This document shows positions 1-12,126 of a stretch of DNA of 64,000 nucleotides, one piece after another. Origin of the DNA: Membranipora membranacea. Taxonomy: Eukaryota > Bryozoa > Gymnolaemata > Cheilostomatida > Membraniporidae. The position numbers and the translations under genes are program-made. Under the pieces are notes generated by a model that ran no database searches, was not told the origin of the DNA, and was given only the letters and a program-made list of their open reading frames with translations. Where the stretch lies: contig OU612067.1 in assembly GCA_914767715.1 (NCBI GenBank), forward strand, positions 26,262,162-26,326,161, in the 5' to 3' direction. The first letter of the stretch is position 1, and each line of letters opens with the position of its first letter.

Positions 1-29
1 ATAATTGTGTCATTATTAGTAGTATAACG

Positions 30-565
30 GTTTTCAATTGCTTGCTTGTTCGGTTATACCAACGAGGAAAGTCCTAAACTCCCTGGTTATACTTGAGCTA
101 CAAAACTAAACAGACCTTTAGAATAATCTTCGCAAGCTACTGAATCTATTGCAACTTTCAAACTCAAAATTCCATCAAAATTGGTTGAGATATAAGCATT
201 TAATCAGGACAAAATTATAGCTTTGAGTCTATGTACGATTTTCAATAGCTTGCTTTTTTGATAATATTTGAGCTACGAAGCTAAATAGACTATCAATATG
301 ATCACAAGAAGCTGCTGAATCTATTGCAATATTCAAACTCAAAATCCCATCCAAATTGATAGGAAAAAAACTTTAAATCAGGGCTGAAACTGCAAAAAAA
401 AGTTATAGCTTTGAGTCTATGTACTGTTTTAAATAGCTTGCTCTTTTGATAATATTTGAGCTATGGAGCTAAACCGACTATCAAAGTGATCACCAGAAGC
501 TGCTGAATCTATTGCAATTTTCAAACTTAAACTCCAACTGAAGCCAGTTGAGTTATCAACATTTA
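30..565. repeat. Tandem repeat, ~175-188 bp unit, about three copies
   Basis: Three consecutive units share anchor strings: TTGAGCTA at 93, 268 and 456, GAATCTATTGCAA near 141, 314 and 505, and a CTTGCT segment just before each anchor. Units differ by substitutions and small indels, so the array is not recent. No coding potential is seen. The first unit carries a short palindromic insertion (52-92) that the other two lack, which makes them a built-in empty-site control. Confidence 0.85.
52..92. mobile_element. Palindromic mini-insertion A (25 bp) with 8-bp target duplication
   Basis: GGTTATAC occurs at 52-59 and again at 85-92, enclosing a 25-bp imperfect palindrome (60-84) that contains GTCCTAAACTCCCT. 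In the neighbouring tandem units the homologous segment between CTTGCT and TTGAGCTA has exactly the length expected without the insert and one repeat. The gain of sequence is therefore directly visible. Confidence 0.8.
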
Positions 566-639
566 ACCCGAGCTGGGAACGGTAAATCAATGTTAGCTAT
601 GAGTAAAAATCACTGTTTCTACACCCTCCAGTGACGTCG

Positions 640-1909
640 CGTAACCATAATTATGTGCCTCACTGCCTCAATGCTAATGCTCCATACAGTGTCCTGTCTA
701 GGTTTATTATTAAGTCTATGGGCACGACCGAAGCTATCCTACAACTCCTAGATGATTGTACCTCTGACCTTGATATTGTGAATAACAAATATTAGCCTGT
801 CTTGACAAAGCTTGTCAAGACAGGCTAAACAAATATGTGCAATTGGACTTTTTAGATTTTTCGAAAGCTACAACCTAGTATTGTTATAGATAAGATGCGT
901 AAATGTGGTATTAATGAGAGTTTATTAGATATTTTGTGCAATTTTTTAGAGCAAAGGAAACAGTGCGTGAAAGTCAATCAAAGTTTTTCTGATTATATAG
1001 ACATATCTGTAGGTGCACCTCAGGGCACTAAGCTAGGCCCCCTACTATGGCTTTTTTATGTTAATGACCTAAGTCTAGGCGGCTACAATATGGTACAATA
1101 CGCAGATGATACAACATTTTACAAAACATTTAGCAATCAAGGAGAAAGCGTAGCTGAGGCTGTCAACCATACTATGAAATGGGCCATAGCTAATATGATG
1201 CTTTTGAATGCTAACAAGACGGTCATTATGAATGTTTATTTTAATGGTCGTACTAATTATGATGAGACTATTTTTGTTGATGATTCAGTAAGTGTTCAAC
1301 CTTCGACCGACCGATACCAAGTTTTTAGGCATACACATTGACAAACATCTAACTTTTAGTAATAATGTTGACAGCATTGTTTCAAGTTGCAATTCAAGGC
1401 TTTTTCTATTACGCCAACTGAAAGTCCTTGGTATGAATAGAGAAGGACTTAAACGATACTACTGTGCCAACATCCGATCCCTAATCACGTATGCCTCTCC
1501 TGCTTGGTTTTTTATGTTACATGATCAAGACAGGGATAGATTAGAAAGAATAAAGCGGTCACCTAGCAGGATCATTTTACCTGATCTTAGTTATAGTGAG
1601 AGATTACAAGTTTTAGCTTTGCCCACCGTATATGATTTTATTTTTGAACTCTCAAAGTGCCATTTTTTACGAATAGCTGATGATTCGACCCATCCACTTT
1701 ATAATCGTATACCAAGAAATTTTAGTAGGGTTTCCTCTCGCAATAATACCATTTTTAGACCTAAGAAATGTAGAACACAAAAGCGTGCCAAATCGTTTTT
1801 TCCTTTTTTTATGACATATTTCAACAATCACCGCTCTAAGTATTTTTTTTACGCATTGTACACATTCCACACTATCATCATTGATAACGAATGTATCAAT
1901 AAAATCTAG
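640..1909 (+). pseudogene. Broken non-LTR retrotransposon reverse transcriptase (CR1/L2/Jockey-like)
   Basis: Reverse transcriptase for target-primed retrotransposition. Recognisable blocks: FLDFSKA near 850 after a mini-insertion, GAPQGTKLGPLLWLFYVNDL at about 1012-1071, and the catalytic YADDT at about 1099-1113. Downstream are FLGIHID and the C-terminal segment ending around PKKCRTQKRAKSFFPFF. The frame shifts between the first piece (895-1341) and the second (1292-1909) near 1310, and a stop lies between FLDFSKA and the 895 piece. The 5' end, with any endonuclease, is missing or beyond recognition. Closely similar C-terminal sequence recurs on the minus strand at 6831-7085, so this is a family with several dead copies here. 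The exact clade is uncertain. Confidence 0.85.
784..836. mobile_element. Palindromic mini-insertion B (35 bp) with 9-bp target duplication
   Basis: AACAAATAT at 784-792 and 828-836 flank a perfect hairpin, 793-827. Its arms are TAGCCTGTCTTGACAA and the exact reverse complement, with a 3-base loop. It interrupts the retrotransposon frame just before FLDFSKA. Ignoring the insert and one repeat makes the frame contiguous through that motif. Confidence 0.8.
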
Positions 1910-2035
1910 TCTAATCATTATTCTCTCAAAGTCATATCACACTGATCATTGGATGATAATTTACAATGTGCTAGGTGTAGTTATCTTATCATGAAACAAG
2001 TGAGGACAACTTGGCAATAGTAAATGTTGTTATCA

Positions 2036-2072
2036 TTCCATCCAGGGAGTTTGGGTACTCCCTGTACCATCC
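2036..2072. mobile_element. Palindromic mini-insertion C (21 bp), 8-bp flanking repeats with one mismatch
   Basis: TTCCATCC (2036-2043) and TACCATCC (2065-2072) flank a hairpin with arms AGGGAGT/ACTCCCT. The arm sequence matches the CAAACTCCCTGG motif of insertions A and D. Confidence 0.55.
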
Positions 2073-2109
2073 ATTTATGCAATGTTAATAAGATACAAAG
2101 CTACAAAAA

Positions 2110-2277
2110 GGGCGTAATCAAAAAAAAAAAAAAAATAAAGTATGAAAAGATATAGATAGGCCCAAGGAAACGGTGGCTGGAATAATCGACCAGTGGGACT
2201 TGAACCCAGGACTCCTGAAGCACAAGTCACCTGGCAGTGAAAAGCAAGCGCACTAACGGATTGTGCCACCTCCGTCT
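2110..2277 (-). repeat. tRNA-derived SINE or decayed tRNA-like Pol III unit
   Basis: Read on the minus strand from 2277, the sequence has an A-box-like TGGCACAATCC...TTAGTGC, a D-stem GCAC/GTGC, and a good B box GGTTCAAGTCC near 2200. No 3' strand pairs with the GACGGAG acceptor start, so it is not a functional tRNA. About 60 bases past the B box there is a long T-run on this strand, a plausible Pol III terminator. Open frames across it are incidental. Confidence 0.7.
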
Positions 2278-2428
2278 CAACGTCACCCCATCAAGATATA
2301 TCATCATTCGATTTATTTTCATGTTTACAACAGTAACTTATCCTAATTATAAGGCAGAAATATTTTTTATGTAATTTTCAAAGTAATATGAATAAAACGT
2401 TTTAGAGCCATCTGATTTTTATTGTTTA

Positions 2429-2470
2429 GTACGATCAAGGAGTTAGATTCACTAACTCCTTGGTATGATC
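2429..2470. mobile_element. Palindromic mini-insertion D (26 bp), 8-bp flanking repeats with one mismatch
   Basis: GTACGATC (2429-2436) and GTATGATC (2463-2470) flank a hairpin at 2437-2462 with arms AAGGAGTTAG/CTAACTCCTT. The AACTCCTTG end resembles insertions A and C. Confidence 0.6.
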
Positions 2471-3198
2471 CTTCTCTAAACAACATCACTGAATAACTGT
2501 CATGAGTATCTTATTTGGTTCATAGATGCTCTCAATATTTATCTGATGTAATCCGGATGTGATGCTGCTGCAATACTTCTAGAACATTCTAAAATAATCT
2601 CATTGGTTGGACATCAACAAAAGACGGAATTGGAAATTCCAAATGTTGGGCTTTGTTTGAACTGGTGTCAGTAATTTCTACCTTGTCAGGATAGCCAGCA
2701 TGGGCTCGGCTTAATTATTCCCGATCTCTAACTTGTTCTGATGAACGCATGAGGCGTTACAGCAACCTGCCAGTCGAAAACATCTGTTTAAAACAAGTCT
2801 ACCAGCCAGGCATAAAAATTAGTTTGAATTACTATGATATGATTATATGTTTTGTACTAACTTACTATCTACAACTAACAGAGAAACTGCATATAATTTG
2901 ATTAACACGGTGAAAATAATCGTACAAGCTTGGTTAAGTCCGCTAGCAAATATGAAGTGCCGAAGGGCGGGCTAAAGTGAGGAGTTGTAAAGGCGATGAT
3001 TCATAGGAAGTTAAAAGCAGTTGCAGTACAGCCAAAGCATTTAAATGTTAAATTAAATGCTTATTATAAAAGACAAGACGTAAAAATTGAATGCATGAAT
3101 AGTAACTAAAATAGACTAAATATGAGTCATCTTTGTAAAGAGAAAAAGGAACACGAGTGAAGTACCAAACTCTATACTTATATATTCTATCACTCATT
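2471..3198. other. Intergenic, no gene seen
   Basis: No long frame, RNA gene or clear repeat. This is the 3' flank of the ankyrin/coiled-coil gene on the minus strand and probably includes its 3' UTR. Confidence 0.5.
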
Positions 3199-5966
3199 TT
3201 AATTGATACCATTTGGTATGATTGAAATCACTGCCAAATTGTTCTCAAAGTCTGAATGTTGGGTGCTTATTTGTTCAATTCGATGGCTTTGGTCGGATTG
3301 CTGAGTGTTGAGAAATTCTATTTGACTGCTGTGTCCAGTTACTTGATTGGAGAGCTGATTGATATGTTCAGTGATCTGAGTAACCTGAGTACTTGTCTGA
3401 TCAAGACGACTGTTGTGTGTTGTTAAACGGTTGCTTTGTATAGCTAGCCGAGTGTCGTGTATGGCTAATCGAGTGCGGTGATCAGTTAACTGATTGCTGT
3501 TGTCCACAAGATCACCCAGTCGGACTTTCATCTGATCTATCTGGTTGGTATTCTTGCTTACTTGCTCACCTATATGATTGTTATGGTCCTGTCCTGCTGC
3601 ATATACAAGGGATGATTTACATTCATGAATTCATTCATTCATTCATGAAGCAGATGTTTACATACAAAGGAAGTAGTGATCGTGTGGTTGCAGCATGTAT
3701 ATGCGCCAATAATTATGAAACTTATGCCTAGCAAGGCAGAATTGACATTAAAAAAAACTAACTTTTTGAATCATATGTTCTGCGAGAGGAACCGCTATCA
3801 AGTAAAAGCGTCATTCAGATTTGAATCTCAGAATACAGAACGAGTGATCATCTGTCAGGGAAGACAACTACTGAGTACTGAACTCATTTACTCAATATAT
3901 TCAATCACTTACCATGGTTATCATTGGTCAGCTGTTGTAGATCAGTAGCTTGAGCTCTCAGACTGTTCTCATGATTACTCAGCTGGGTTCTGTTTTGTTC
4001 TGATATCTGACTGGGTCCTGCTGTACTAACTGTCTGCTGGTGAAGCTTCTGTTCACACTGATCAACTCTTGAGGCCAGACCGGCTAACATATTCTTTAGG
4101 TTTGAATTCTCCTCTTCAAGCTTCTTTCTTTTAGTATTTCCCTTTCTTATTTTCTTTTTAAGCATTTTACTCTCTGAATTTCTGTTACTGTTTTCGGTTG
4201 TCAGTCTCTTTACATTGGCTGAGAGAATAGAACAGCGACGCTTGCATCCTCTCTCCTGTTGTTTTACCTTTTGCTGGATGAGGCCGTCAATCTTGTTCTC
4301 CAGGCGGTCAGTAATGAGTCTTGCTTGCTCATCCTGAAAAAGTCTGGCTCTACGATGATGTTCCCCTGCATAATAAACAATGAGACAATGTGTCGAATGA
4401 ATTAGGTAATCTCTACAATAGCCCAGTTTCTAGATTGCTTGCGGGCTGATTGTTGCTAGTTAGACTACCCCCCCCCCCCCCCCCCGTCGTCTGGTCGTCT
4501 GTCAAAGTAACGTAAAGAAATTATGATAACTGAAACGGGCTTAGTTTACTAAAAAGTCAAATTTCTGAACTATCCACAGGCTGATAGATTTTAAATGACA
4601 TATGTTCAATAAATATAAAAATGTCAGAAGATACACCGCACCATAGTATCAACCCTTTGTTTTAATTGTTTTGCAATACAAACAAATAAAATCTGTTACA
4701 AAGCGGAATAAATTTGTAATTATCTAAAAAGGTTAGCGAAGATGGCTAAGCTGACTTTCAATCAGAGTTTTCTGTTCATATGGTACAGTTTAGTTCGGTC
4801 AAAACTGATTGCCGGATCAATTTATTTGAGCATGTGATAAATGTTGAGGATAAATAACACAACAATAATATCTCCGACATCACACATGCCCACTTAAAAA
4901 AGCCATGTAAAGCTCACAATGGATGCTATGCAGAGTTATTCCACCCAGGAGTCAAGATAAGGTAATGGTTAAAATACAAAAGGTCATGTGCACCATCTTA
5001 TATGAACCAAATCAAAACTATATTTAGCTCATATTAAATTATTGACTTGGAAATAGAGAATTGACGCTGGATGTGATTTCACAACTTAAATTGTACTTTA
5101 TCATCTTTCAAAACACTAAAATAGCACAGGACTACCTGCTTTGCCAAAGAAACACTCGATGTAGTGGATGACATTGATGCAGTGAGTAACTTACATTCTG
5201 TCATGTGTCCTTTACTCATCGCAATATCAATAGCAGAGAGACCATGATTGTCCTTCTGGTCGAGAAGATTTTGTAGTTCAGCAGAAGAAACATGCCGAAT
5301 CTTATCCACAACGTTGTATGGATTGGCTAAACTTGCGAATTCATGGAACGCATTTTTACCTATGTCATTTTGTATACTCAGTACCATGATGAGACTATTT
5401 GCTGGTATCAGATTACACCATGTGATGAGACTGCCAGTACCAGCAGCACGATGTAGAGGTGTGTCTCCAATTATTATATCCTGTATCTTGAGTAGCGAAA
5501 CAATCTGATGAGCAGTAAGACAGAGGGACATGTATCGGGCTATTTCCAAGGGGCAACCATAATGTAGGGGAGTACACCCATAACAGTCTTTGATCTGTAA
5601 AAGGTTAATCAGAGCATTATCATCTCTCACATTACCAAGTAACACCTTCAGACACTTGTAACCATCCTCACCATCGTTTATAGTAAGGTGTAGAGGTGTC
5701 AACTGATCATAATCCTGTAACTGTAAAAGTTCTATTAGGTGATCTTCTGTCAGGTGATTACAGATGACTTTAAGGAGACCCAAATGTCTGATGGCAATAT
5801 GGAACAACGGTATATCGACCACGATCCCGAAACGACTGTAGTTTAATGTGATAGTCTTGTGAGCGTTCTTTACCAGTTCCGACTCTACACCTGATATAGC
5901 TCTTTCCAGCTGTATGGCATCGTTTTTATATACAGCTTCTCTCATTTCCAAGTAGAGTTCATCCAT
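3199..5966 (-). CDS. Ankyrin-repeat plus heptad coiled-coil protein, 540 aa, three exons
   Basis: Exons on the minus strand: 5966-5195, 4365-3913, 3596-3199. Donors GAAT|GTAAGT and CATG|GTAAGT and acceptors TTATGCAG and TATATGCAG give consistent phase 1 joins and a 540-residue frame. The start is firm: the in-frame TGA at 5970-5972 lies two codons upstream of ATG. Residues ~45-257 hold five or six degenerate ankyrin repeats (TPLHLTI ~90, TPLHYG ~132, TPLHRAA ~169, NAFHEFA ~205, SAIDIA ~244), each preceded by an LLxIQD-type helix. Exon 2 is a charged coiled coil (LFQDEQARLITDRLENKIDG, later KKLEEENSNLKNML). Exon 3 is almost pure heptads (RLAIHDT, RLAIQSN, RLTTHNS and so on). No signal peptide or membrane segment is seen. 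Such proteins normally act as oligomeric scaffolds. The partner is unknown. The repeat style is reminiscent of large demosponge ankyrin families. Confidence 0.85.
4473..4486. repeat. Poly-C tract
   Basis: An uninterrupted C run of about 14-17 bases in intron 1 of the ankyrin/coiled-coil gene. Similar G or C runs occur near 6653, 7976, 8646 and 57080, and their exact lengths may be affected by sequencing. Confidence 0.7.
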
Positions 5967-6830
5967 TTCTCAGGTCTTGTGTGATCCTCTCTGTTATATC
6001 AGTGTTATAGGTTACTCTGTGTCTAGGTACGAGATAGCTGTGTCAACAATTCTGATGTGAACTTTTGAGAGGAGTGATACCTGAATGATTGAATATAACA
6101 AATATGACAAGGCAATTTTGCTACTAACAGCTTTGGAATTTCCAGTTTCCCATGAGTAATAATAATCCCAACCTATCAGCCTACTGCGTGCTATTTTTTT
6201 CACGATGTTGAAGTAGCCTGTCAGTGTGTGTCACCGTATGAGGAAGACAACCTAATCTTTATCACATTACTCTGTATAAATGATCATTTATTCTAATCCT
6301 CATTAATAATCAAAGATCTACATGACAGTGTCCAATAAAGTGCAGGAATACAAACAAGCAGACTAATTAATTTAAGGTGTTATGACTTTCCGGAAACAAG
6401 GAATTATCTCCCCGCCAAATAAATTGAATACGGCTCATATATCGAGTTTGTCCATATGTCCCAATAGTGCCTTTAATTAGCCTCAGCTCCACCCGACACC
6501 AAACTTGAATTTTCAGTGCTAAAACTCTGCCAGGGTTGATGGTTCATTGTAAACAACCTTCTTATGTTATAGATGGATGCCGCTCCGCCAACCAGGCAGA
6601 GTTTGAGCAGGTAAACTATATCAGAGAGGGGCTATACAGAGCATGTTACAAAAGGGGGGGGGCTTGTTCTTAACAGTGATTATGAGCCTGCATATACAAA
6701 GAGGAAGCTACAGAGGGGAAAATTTCCAGATCACTCGGGATCTCATACCTGAGTCACCTTATACTTGGAGCATTGTGTAATCAAATTTGGTTTTGGTTTT
6801 ATGGTTTGGTTTATTATAATAATCCATGTA

Positions 6831-7320
6831 TCAACAGGCGATAAGTTTGGATTGGTACATGAAAATGAACAATTTAATTTTGTTGAGAGCTGACATGTAG
6901 TGTGGAAAAAAGCGCTTTAAATGCTTTTGTGTCCTGCACTTTGGTGGGCGATAGATGGTATGTAGGCGAGAGGAAACCTTTGCACAATCAAAAACACGAC
7001 TAAAAAGAGGATGGTCTTCATTGGGCGCAATATTGTAAAAAACAGTTTTAGACATCTCAGAAATAAAATCACAGAAAGTAGGCAATTCAGGTAAAGGATG
7101 ACTTATATTGCAAATCCGCGACTTAAAGTTTCAAACATAAAGTTGTATTAACATGACATCATAATCACAGTGTAACCGTACATAATTAACTCTATCTGGG
7201 ACGGGATATTTCTTATGAGTAACCCGCACCATCCTCGACAAAAAATTAAAACTGCTTCAACCCATAATGTCGACTCGATAAGTTATCCCTCCTGGCCGAT
7301 GTCACAATACCGACATAAAA
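6831..7320 (-). pseudogene. Non-LTR retrotransposon C-terminal fragment
   Basis: The minus-strand frame 7085-6831 reads FCDFISEMSK...HPLFSR...RPPKCRTQKHLKRFFPHY. It parallels the C-terminus of the element at 640-1909 (YDFIFELSK...HPLYNR...RPKKCRTQK). Weaker, frame-broken similarity extends upstream to about 7320. Dead fragment. Confidence 0.75.
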
Positions 7321-7549
7321 CTAATAGTATAATAATACATATCAGTGATTGCAGACAAATAAACTCACTAAATATTTATTGATTGATTGATTGATTTGTA
7401 TTCTATCACTATAACTGTAAGAGTTGCGAGAAAAAGGCTGCTGGTACACGTACTCTGCTAAAAAATAATGAAGTTGCCTTGCATGCAAAAATAGTATTAT
7501 TAAAAAGTAGTTAAAAAATTGTATTATTAATATGAATGCAGGATGTGTC

Positions 7550-7852
7550 TTAAAAAGCAGTCTTTGCCCCACGCAGTGCGGTATTTAGAGGGGCACACCG
7601 TTCGAGGTAGTTCTGGATAAAGTGTTCGTCGTCAGTGAATATCTGCATTACACGATTTTTTAAATGAGTGTTTACTAGAGTGTCGAGATCATAATTAAGC
7701 TGTAATCCTAGCGAGGAAGCATCTTTAAATATTTTGCGCATGTCCTTCTTATCTCGTTGATAAATGGCAGGATAGAGGACTGGTAGACAATACTTAATAA
7801 GTGAAACAATAAAACTTTTAAAAAGCATGCATGCTAGTGGCTTGGTACTCAA
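7550..7852 (-). pseudogene. Second non-LTR retrotransposon 3' fragment, different family
   Basis: The frame reads LFKSFIVSLIKYCLPVLYPA, then a K/R-rich helix and HLKNRVMQIFTDDEHFI. This layout is typical of the region after the reverse transcriptase palm in LINE ORF2 proteins. It has no catalytic motif and ends in ordinary AT-rich DNA. The family is not resolved. Confidence 0.6.
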
Positions 7853-10800
7853 ATACAGAAATATATTTAACTCTTGCCTGAGAGGATAAGGTATGCCAAA
7901 ATTTTCACATATGTTAGGTTCTCAGATAAACATTAAACTTGTGCTTAAATACCACCCGCCTCCCCTCCGCCCAACCCCCCCCCCTCCGTTTTAATTCATA
8001 TCAACACTCAAAAGAGCGTCGTATTTGTTGAGTTGTAATTTTTATGACGCATACTGCAAAATTATTGGGAGCTTCATCGAAACAATTCTTTATGACCTTA
8101 GCAATGACACTCCCTATGAAGTAGGTAACAAACCGTTTATTCTCTGCATTATTGACAATGTAGAAGCTGATCAATGAACATCTAAACTTGTCATAAACAT
8201 TTTAAATGCTGTAAAGCCTCTGATGACTCCTTGGCTCGTGTGGCTTTTGGCCTTTTGACATTAAAATTGAGGGGTAATTGAACCTCAATGTATCAAATCT
8301 ATCTCAGCAGCAGCTATGCCTCACATTTCTAATGTAGATCTTACTGCCATGCTATTTGTCAAAAGTTGTTATAGAATTATTGAACAGTCTCATTTTCTCT
8401 TAAATTGAAATAAAAGGATAGTTAGGAGTTGTCTTTAAAACGTCACTGCGGACACAACTCGTCACTCTTAACAATAAATATTGAATGCAGAACACTGACT
8501 GTAACAAGAAGAGAGTGTGCAAGGTTTAAGCTTATAGCAAACGGGCAGTTAAAGAGGACACAAATGGATCCATACCATTAATCTTGGTATTTTTGTTTAC
8601 TGCCTAATCATTTATTTGACTGTTTTCTATGGAACTCGTGATCGCAGGGGGGGGGGGTGGTTGACCATTCTTCTTAGTTAATTTGCTAGTAAAATACTAA
8701 CTCCCAGCAAAAGCCGAAGGCTAGTGATGAATATAGTTGGGCTTGTCTGATCGTTATCATTGTATCCTTCATTTGGGATATATATAATGAAAGTATTATA
8801 TACATATATATAATGTGATAACTATTTCCATTGTAAAAGGGAAAGCGCTGAGGCTTTAACCAGAGATACTCATTTTTGGACATGATCTGAAATGCTCTCA
8901 CACCATGCGTGTTTTCAAGGCGTATATATAACCTAGAGGAATAGAATACTTCGCACATGCTCAAAATAGCTAACTTTAAAGGCTAGCTAACATATTATCA
9001 ATTATTACATCTAATTGCTATTGCTATATGTTCGTATAGAGACAATTTGTATAACTAAAGGTCAGTAATACCAGCGGTATAAACATCACATCAACCAAAC
9101 TGTTTTTCAACAGCTGTCTGAGAGTAGAAGCTGAAAAAAACTTCAACCATATTTGTACTATTCTTCTTTGAACATGAGATGTTCAGAAGCCACTGAATTA
9201 CTATAACTGTGTTTTGTTGAATATTCACACGCCACCATAGAGGGAGGGAACAAACTTGTTCTGGTATTGTGCAGGGCGGATTGGGAATTCCCTTTTTCTG
9301 AATGATGGCACACCTCTTGTTGTGTCGCGAACCAACATCCTGTTCCGCCACAATGACAAAGAGGAAATACTTAGACCCCAACTGTTAGGAGTGGTCTTCT
9401 CACAGCTCAAGAGCAGCCAACTCCGACAGATGACTTGCCTCATTTTCTGCTTATTTTTGAACAATTTGTTGAAGTGATGCAAAGGCATTTATGGGCAGGC
9501 CGGACACAGGATTGTCAACTGTTGGTTCTGTCTTCGAGAGCCTTGCCAGCATTCAAATGACAAGCATCAAAGAGAATGTGGCGCTAAACTTGCAGATGTA
9601 TTGGTGCAAAATCACACTTCAATAACTTTGTTTCGTCAAATAAAAAAAAACATGTATTAATAAATAATTGTACCAGGGCCAAGCGCTGTCCCTCAGCGCC
9701 CACTTGATAACAGCCTTGTCTGAATGTTAAGTTGACTCAGAAGGTTTATATGAAGGGTAGTACATAAGGGACAATTTGGAGGCGAGTAGGCTCAAAATTA
9801 AAACATAATCTAAGGGATCGAGCTTAGTCACCGCACTTCATTTTATTCTTTTCAATCAGGTTTCATTTGCTCGCAGGTTGGAATCATTTCCACCTACGTT
9901 ATAAAAAAAATTAATTCTTAGAATCAATGCAGAAAATGTGTGGAAAAGTAATTTCTGCCTGAATACGCATTTTTCGCATTCAAGTCTGTATATCATGTAG
10001 ATCAATGTTTCCAGCTTTGTTAAATAATTTTATTCAGCTACATCTCATTATTTACAGGCTTGTTTTAACCTCGCTCTGCTGATTCCTCATATTACATTGT
10101 CAGGCATCCTACAACCAAAGTTACTCCGCCTAAGCACAAGCATGCGAGTTGGGTATCCTAAACAAGTGCGACTTTTTTCTTTTGAAAATGCTGCACAACT
10201 TAATTTTCAATTAAGTTTTGCCCCAAGTTTAATACATAAACGTTTATTCGGAAGAGGGTAAGAGTTCCCTCAATCAGTCCAACTCATCATTAAAGTGTTC
10301 ATAGCTTGTTAGTAATTAGGATTTTTGTTAGATAATAAAATAAGCTCTTTTTGATACGCAAAATACTATCACAGAAAAAGGATATATCCTTACTCTGTAA
10401 CGCTATTGCTGGTTTGATCTTACAAATGCAAGACTTACAATATCATATATTCTTTATGATGAGCCCATTCCAAATCGAAAAAACTGTTATTAGATTGATT
10501 TTAGTATTCCATCGAATTTAGCTTGAGCTTTTGTCATGGCTTGTCCGACATTAAAGGGATACCACACTTGTTACTTGATAAGTTTTACAATGTCACAATG
10601 TTCAAAATCGCTCGAAGTTGCCCAGTCACCTGAGTAGTATGGTGAGATGATGAGATCTGGGCAAAAACTCTCTGGTGAGATGACGCAATCAGTTAGCACA
10701 CTTCAGAACGTTTCGGGGATTCTTTTTTTTTCACTAATGGAAGCATCTCGTAATCAAGCATTTCCATTCGCAGTCTTACATGCTCGCATTTTGAAACATC

Positions 10801-11899
10801 AAGTCAGATTGGGTTCGTTTTTGCAAATTGCAACAAAAAACTTGTAGGATTTTCAGAGACCTATGCATGTTGTAACCTACTGGTATAAATAAGTCTTTTG
10901 ATTATGAAGACCAGATAGATATTTCCTTTCCACTCAATTCCTGTAAGTGATCAACCTCTATCAAAATAGGAACAAGGTTATGTGAGGAAGTATTGTAAGA
11001 AAACCTTAAAGGTCTACACTACCGACACAGATGATGCACCCCATGTGTTACCATTAAACTTCTTTCTTATCAAACTGTTCCTCCATAGGCTGTCGAAGAG
11101 TAGAAGTCAAACACACTTTACTTATATCTGTAACTCTTCAGACTTGATATGTGGCAATTTAACTACTTGAACATCAAAGGAGCGCCCGCTTCCGAATGTC
11201 AACAACATCGTTGAAATGTTCAACATTGATTGTCAATCAAATCTGTCACAACATGTGCCCGCAGGCCAGCATTCCCCACTTGAGAAATTTTCAAAAATAA
11301 TTGTTACAGCTTAATTTGCCAAACAACGCAACTTGCTCTTTGCGGTTTCTTTGTTTGATTTTTTGCTCAAATAAAAAGTTTTGAAATTAAAGCTTGAGTT
11401 ATGGTTCGGGAGAGTTAATTAGGCCCAAGGCTACTTGTGCGGCCTTCAATCTCCCTTATTGTGATGACTAGTGCATTATTTTGCCAATTTTTAGGTTGTT
11501 ATGATTTCAATTGTCATAAAAATTATAATTCTACAAGGTGGGTGGCCTCAATATAAAAAGCGTGGTTTTTGTTTTTTGGTGTATCATATTTCCAGTTTAC
11601 TAGCAGTGTACAGATATATTTGTCTGAGATTACAGACAAATATTGTTATGTCCACCCGGCTGCGATCTTATTATGACATTTTCTAAAGTCATAAACCTCG
11701 TTCTGAATATAAAGAGCTCCCCACATCACTGCTTGCTGTGAAGACGAGATACCATATTTTCTAGTATTCTCGATTACCATTATAACAAACTTTTTAGGCC
11801 TAGTGTTATGAATAGGAGTTATATGTATTGTTAGATTTTTCACGGTATAACAAAGACTAAATCATTTGGATTGCTGTTTAAAGGTTGATTAATATCCGA
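7853..11899. other. Intergenic, no gene supported
   Basis: Short frames only. The stretch 9225-9480 is open on both strands and a little richer in GC, but I find no motif or splice support. AT-dinucleotide runs occur near 8775-8815. Nothing else is recognisable. Confidence 0.5.
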
Positions 11900-12126
11900 T
11901 GTCATATCACTCGCCCCATCCCGAGGCATGGCGGCGAAATATTAATGCCTTAATGGCGAGGCCGCAATATCTGCGTCAAATTGCTCTCAGTTTGCAGGCA
12001 TGTCGGAGCACACCTGGGGGCCAACCAATCACCAGTAGAAGATGGACTGCAGTGGGATTCGAACCCACGACCTTCAACACTTGCGTGTTGAAGTCCGGCG
12101 CTCTAACCAACTGAGCCACCTCCGAC
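11900..12126 (-). repeat. tRNA-derived SINE
   Basis: From 12126 on the minus strand there is an A box TGGCTCAGTTGG, then TTAGAGC, and a near-consensus B box GGTTCGAATCC. Where the anticodon arm should be there is a 9-bp perfect hairpin (CTTCAACAC/GTGTTGAAG). The acceptor stem does not close, so this is a SINE head rather than a tRNA. The ~130-bp body toward 11900 is clearly richer in GC than its surroundings. Confidence 0.75.

Noticed and set aside
2075-2269. Minus-strand 64-codon frame
   Set aside because: It translates the tRNA-derived SINE.
9091-9488. Overlapping frames on both strands
   Set aside because: No domain, no splice signals, and open on both strands, which suggests composition rather than coding.
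11899-12114. Plus-strand 71-codon frame
   Set aside because: It lies across the antisense of a SINE with A and B boxes.
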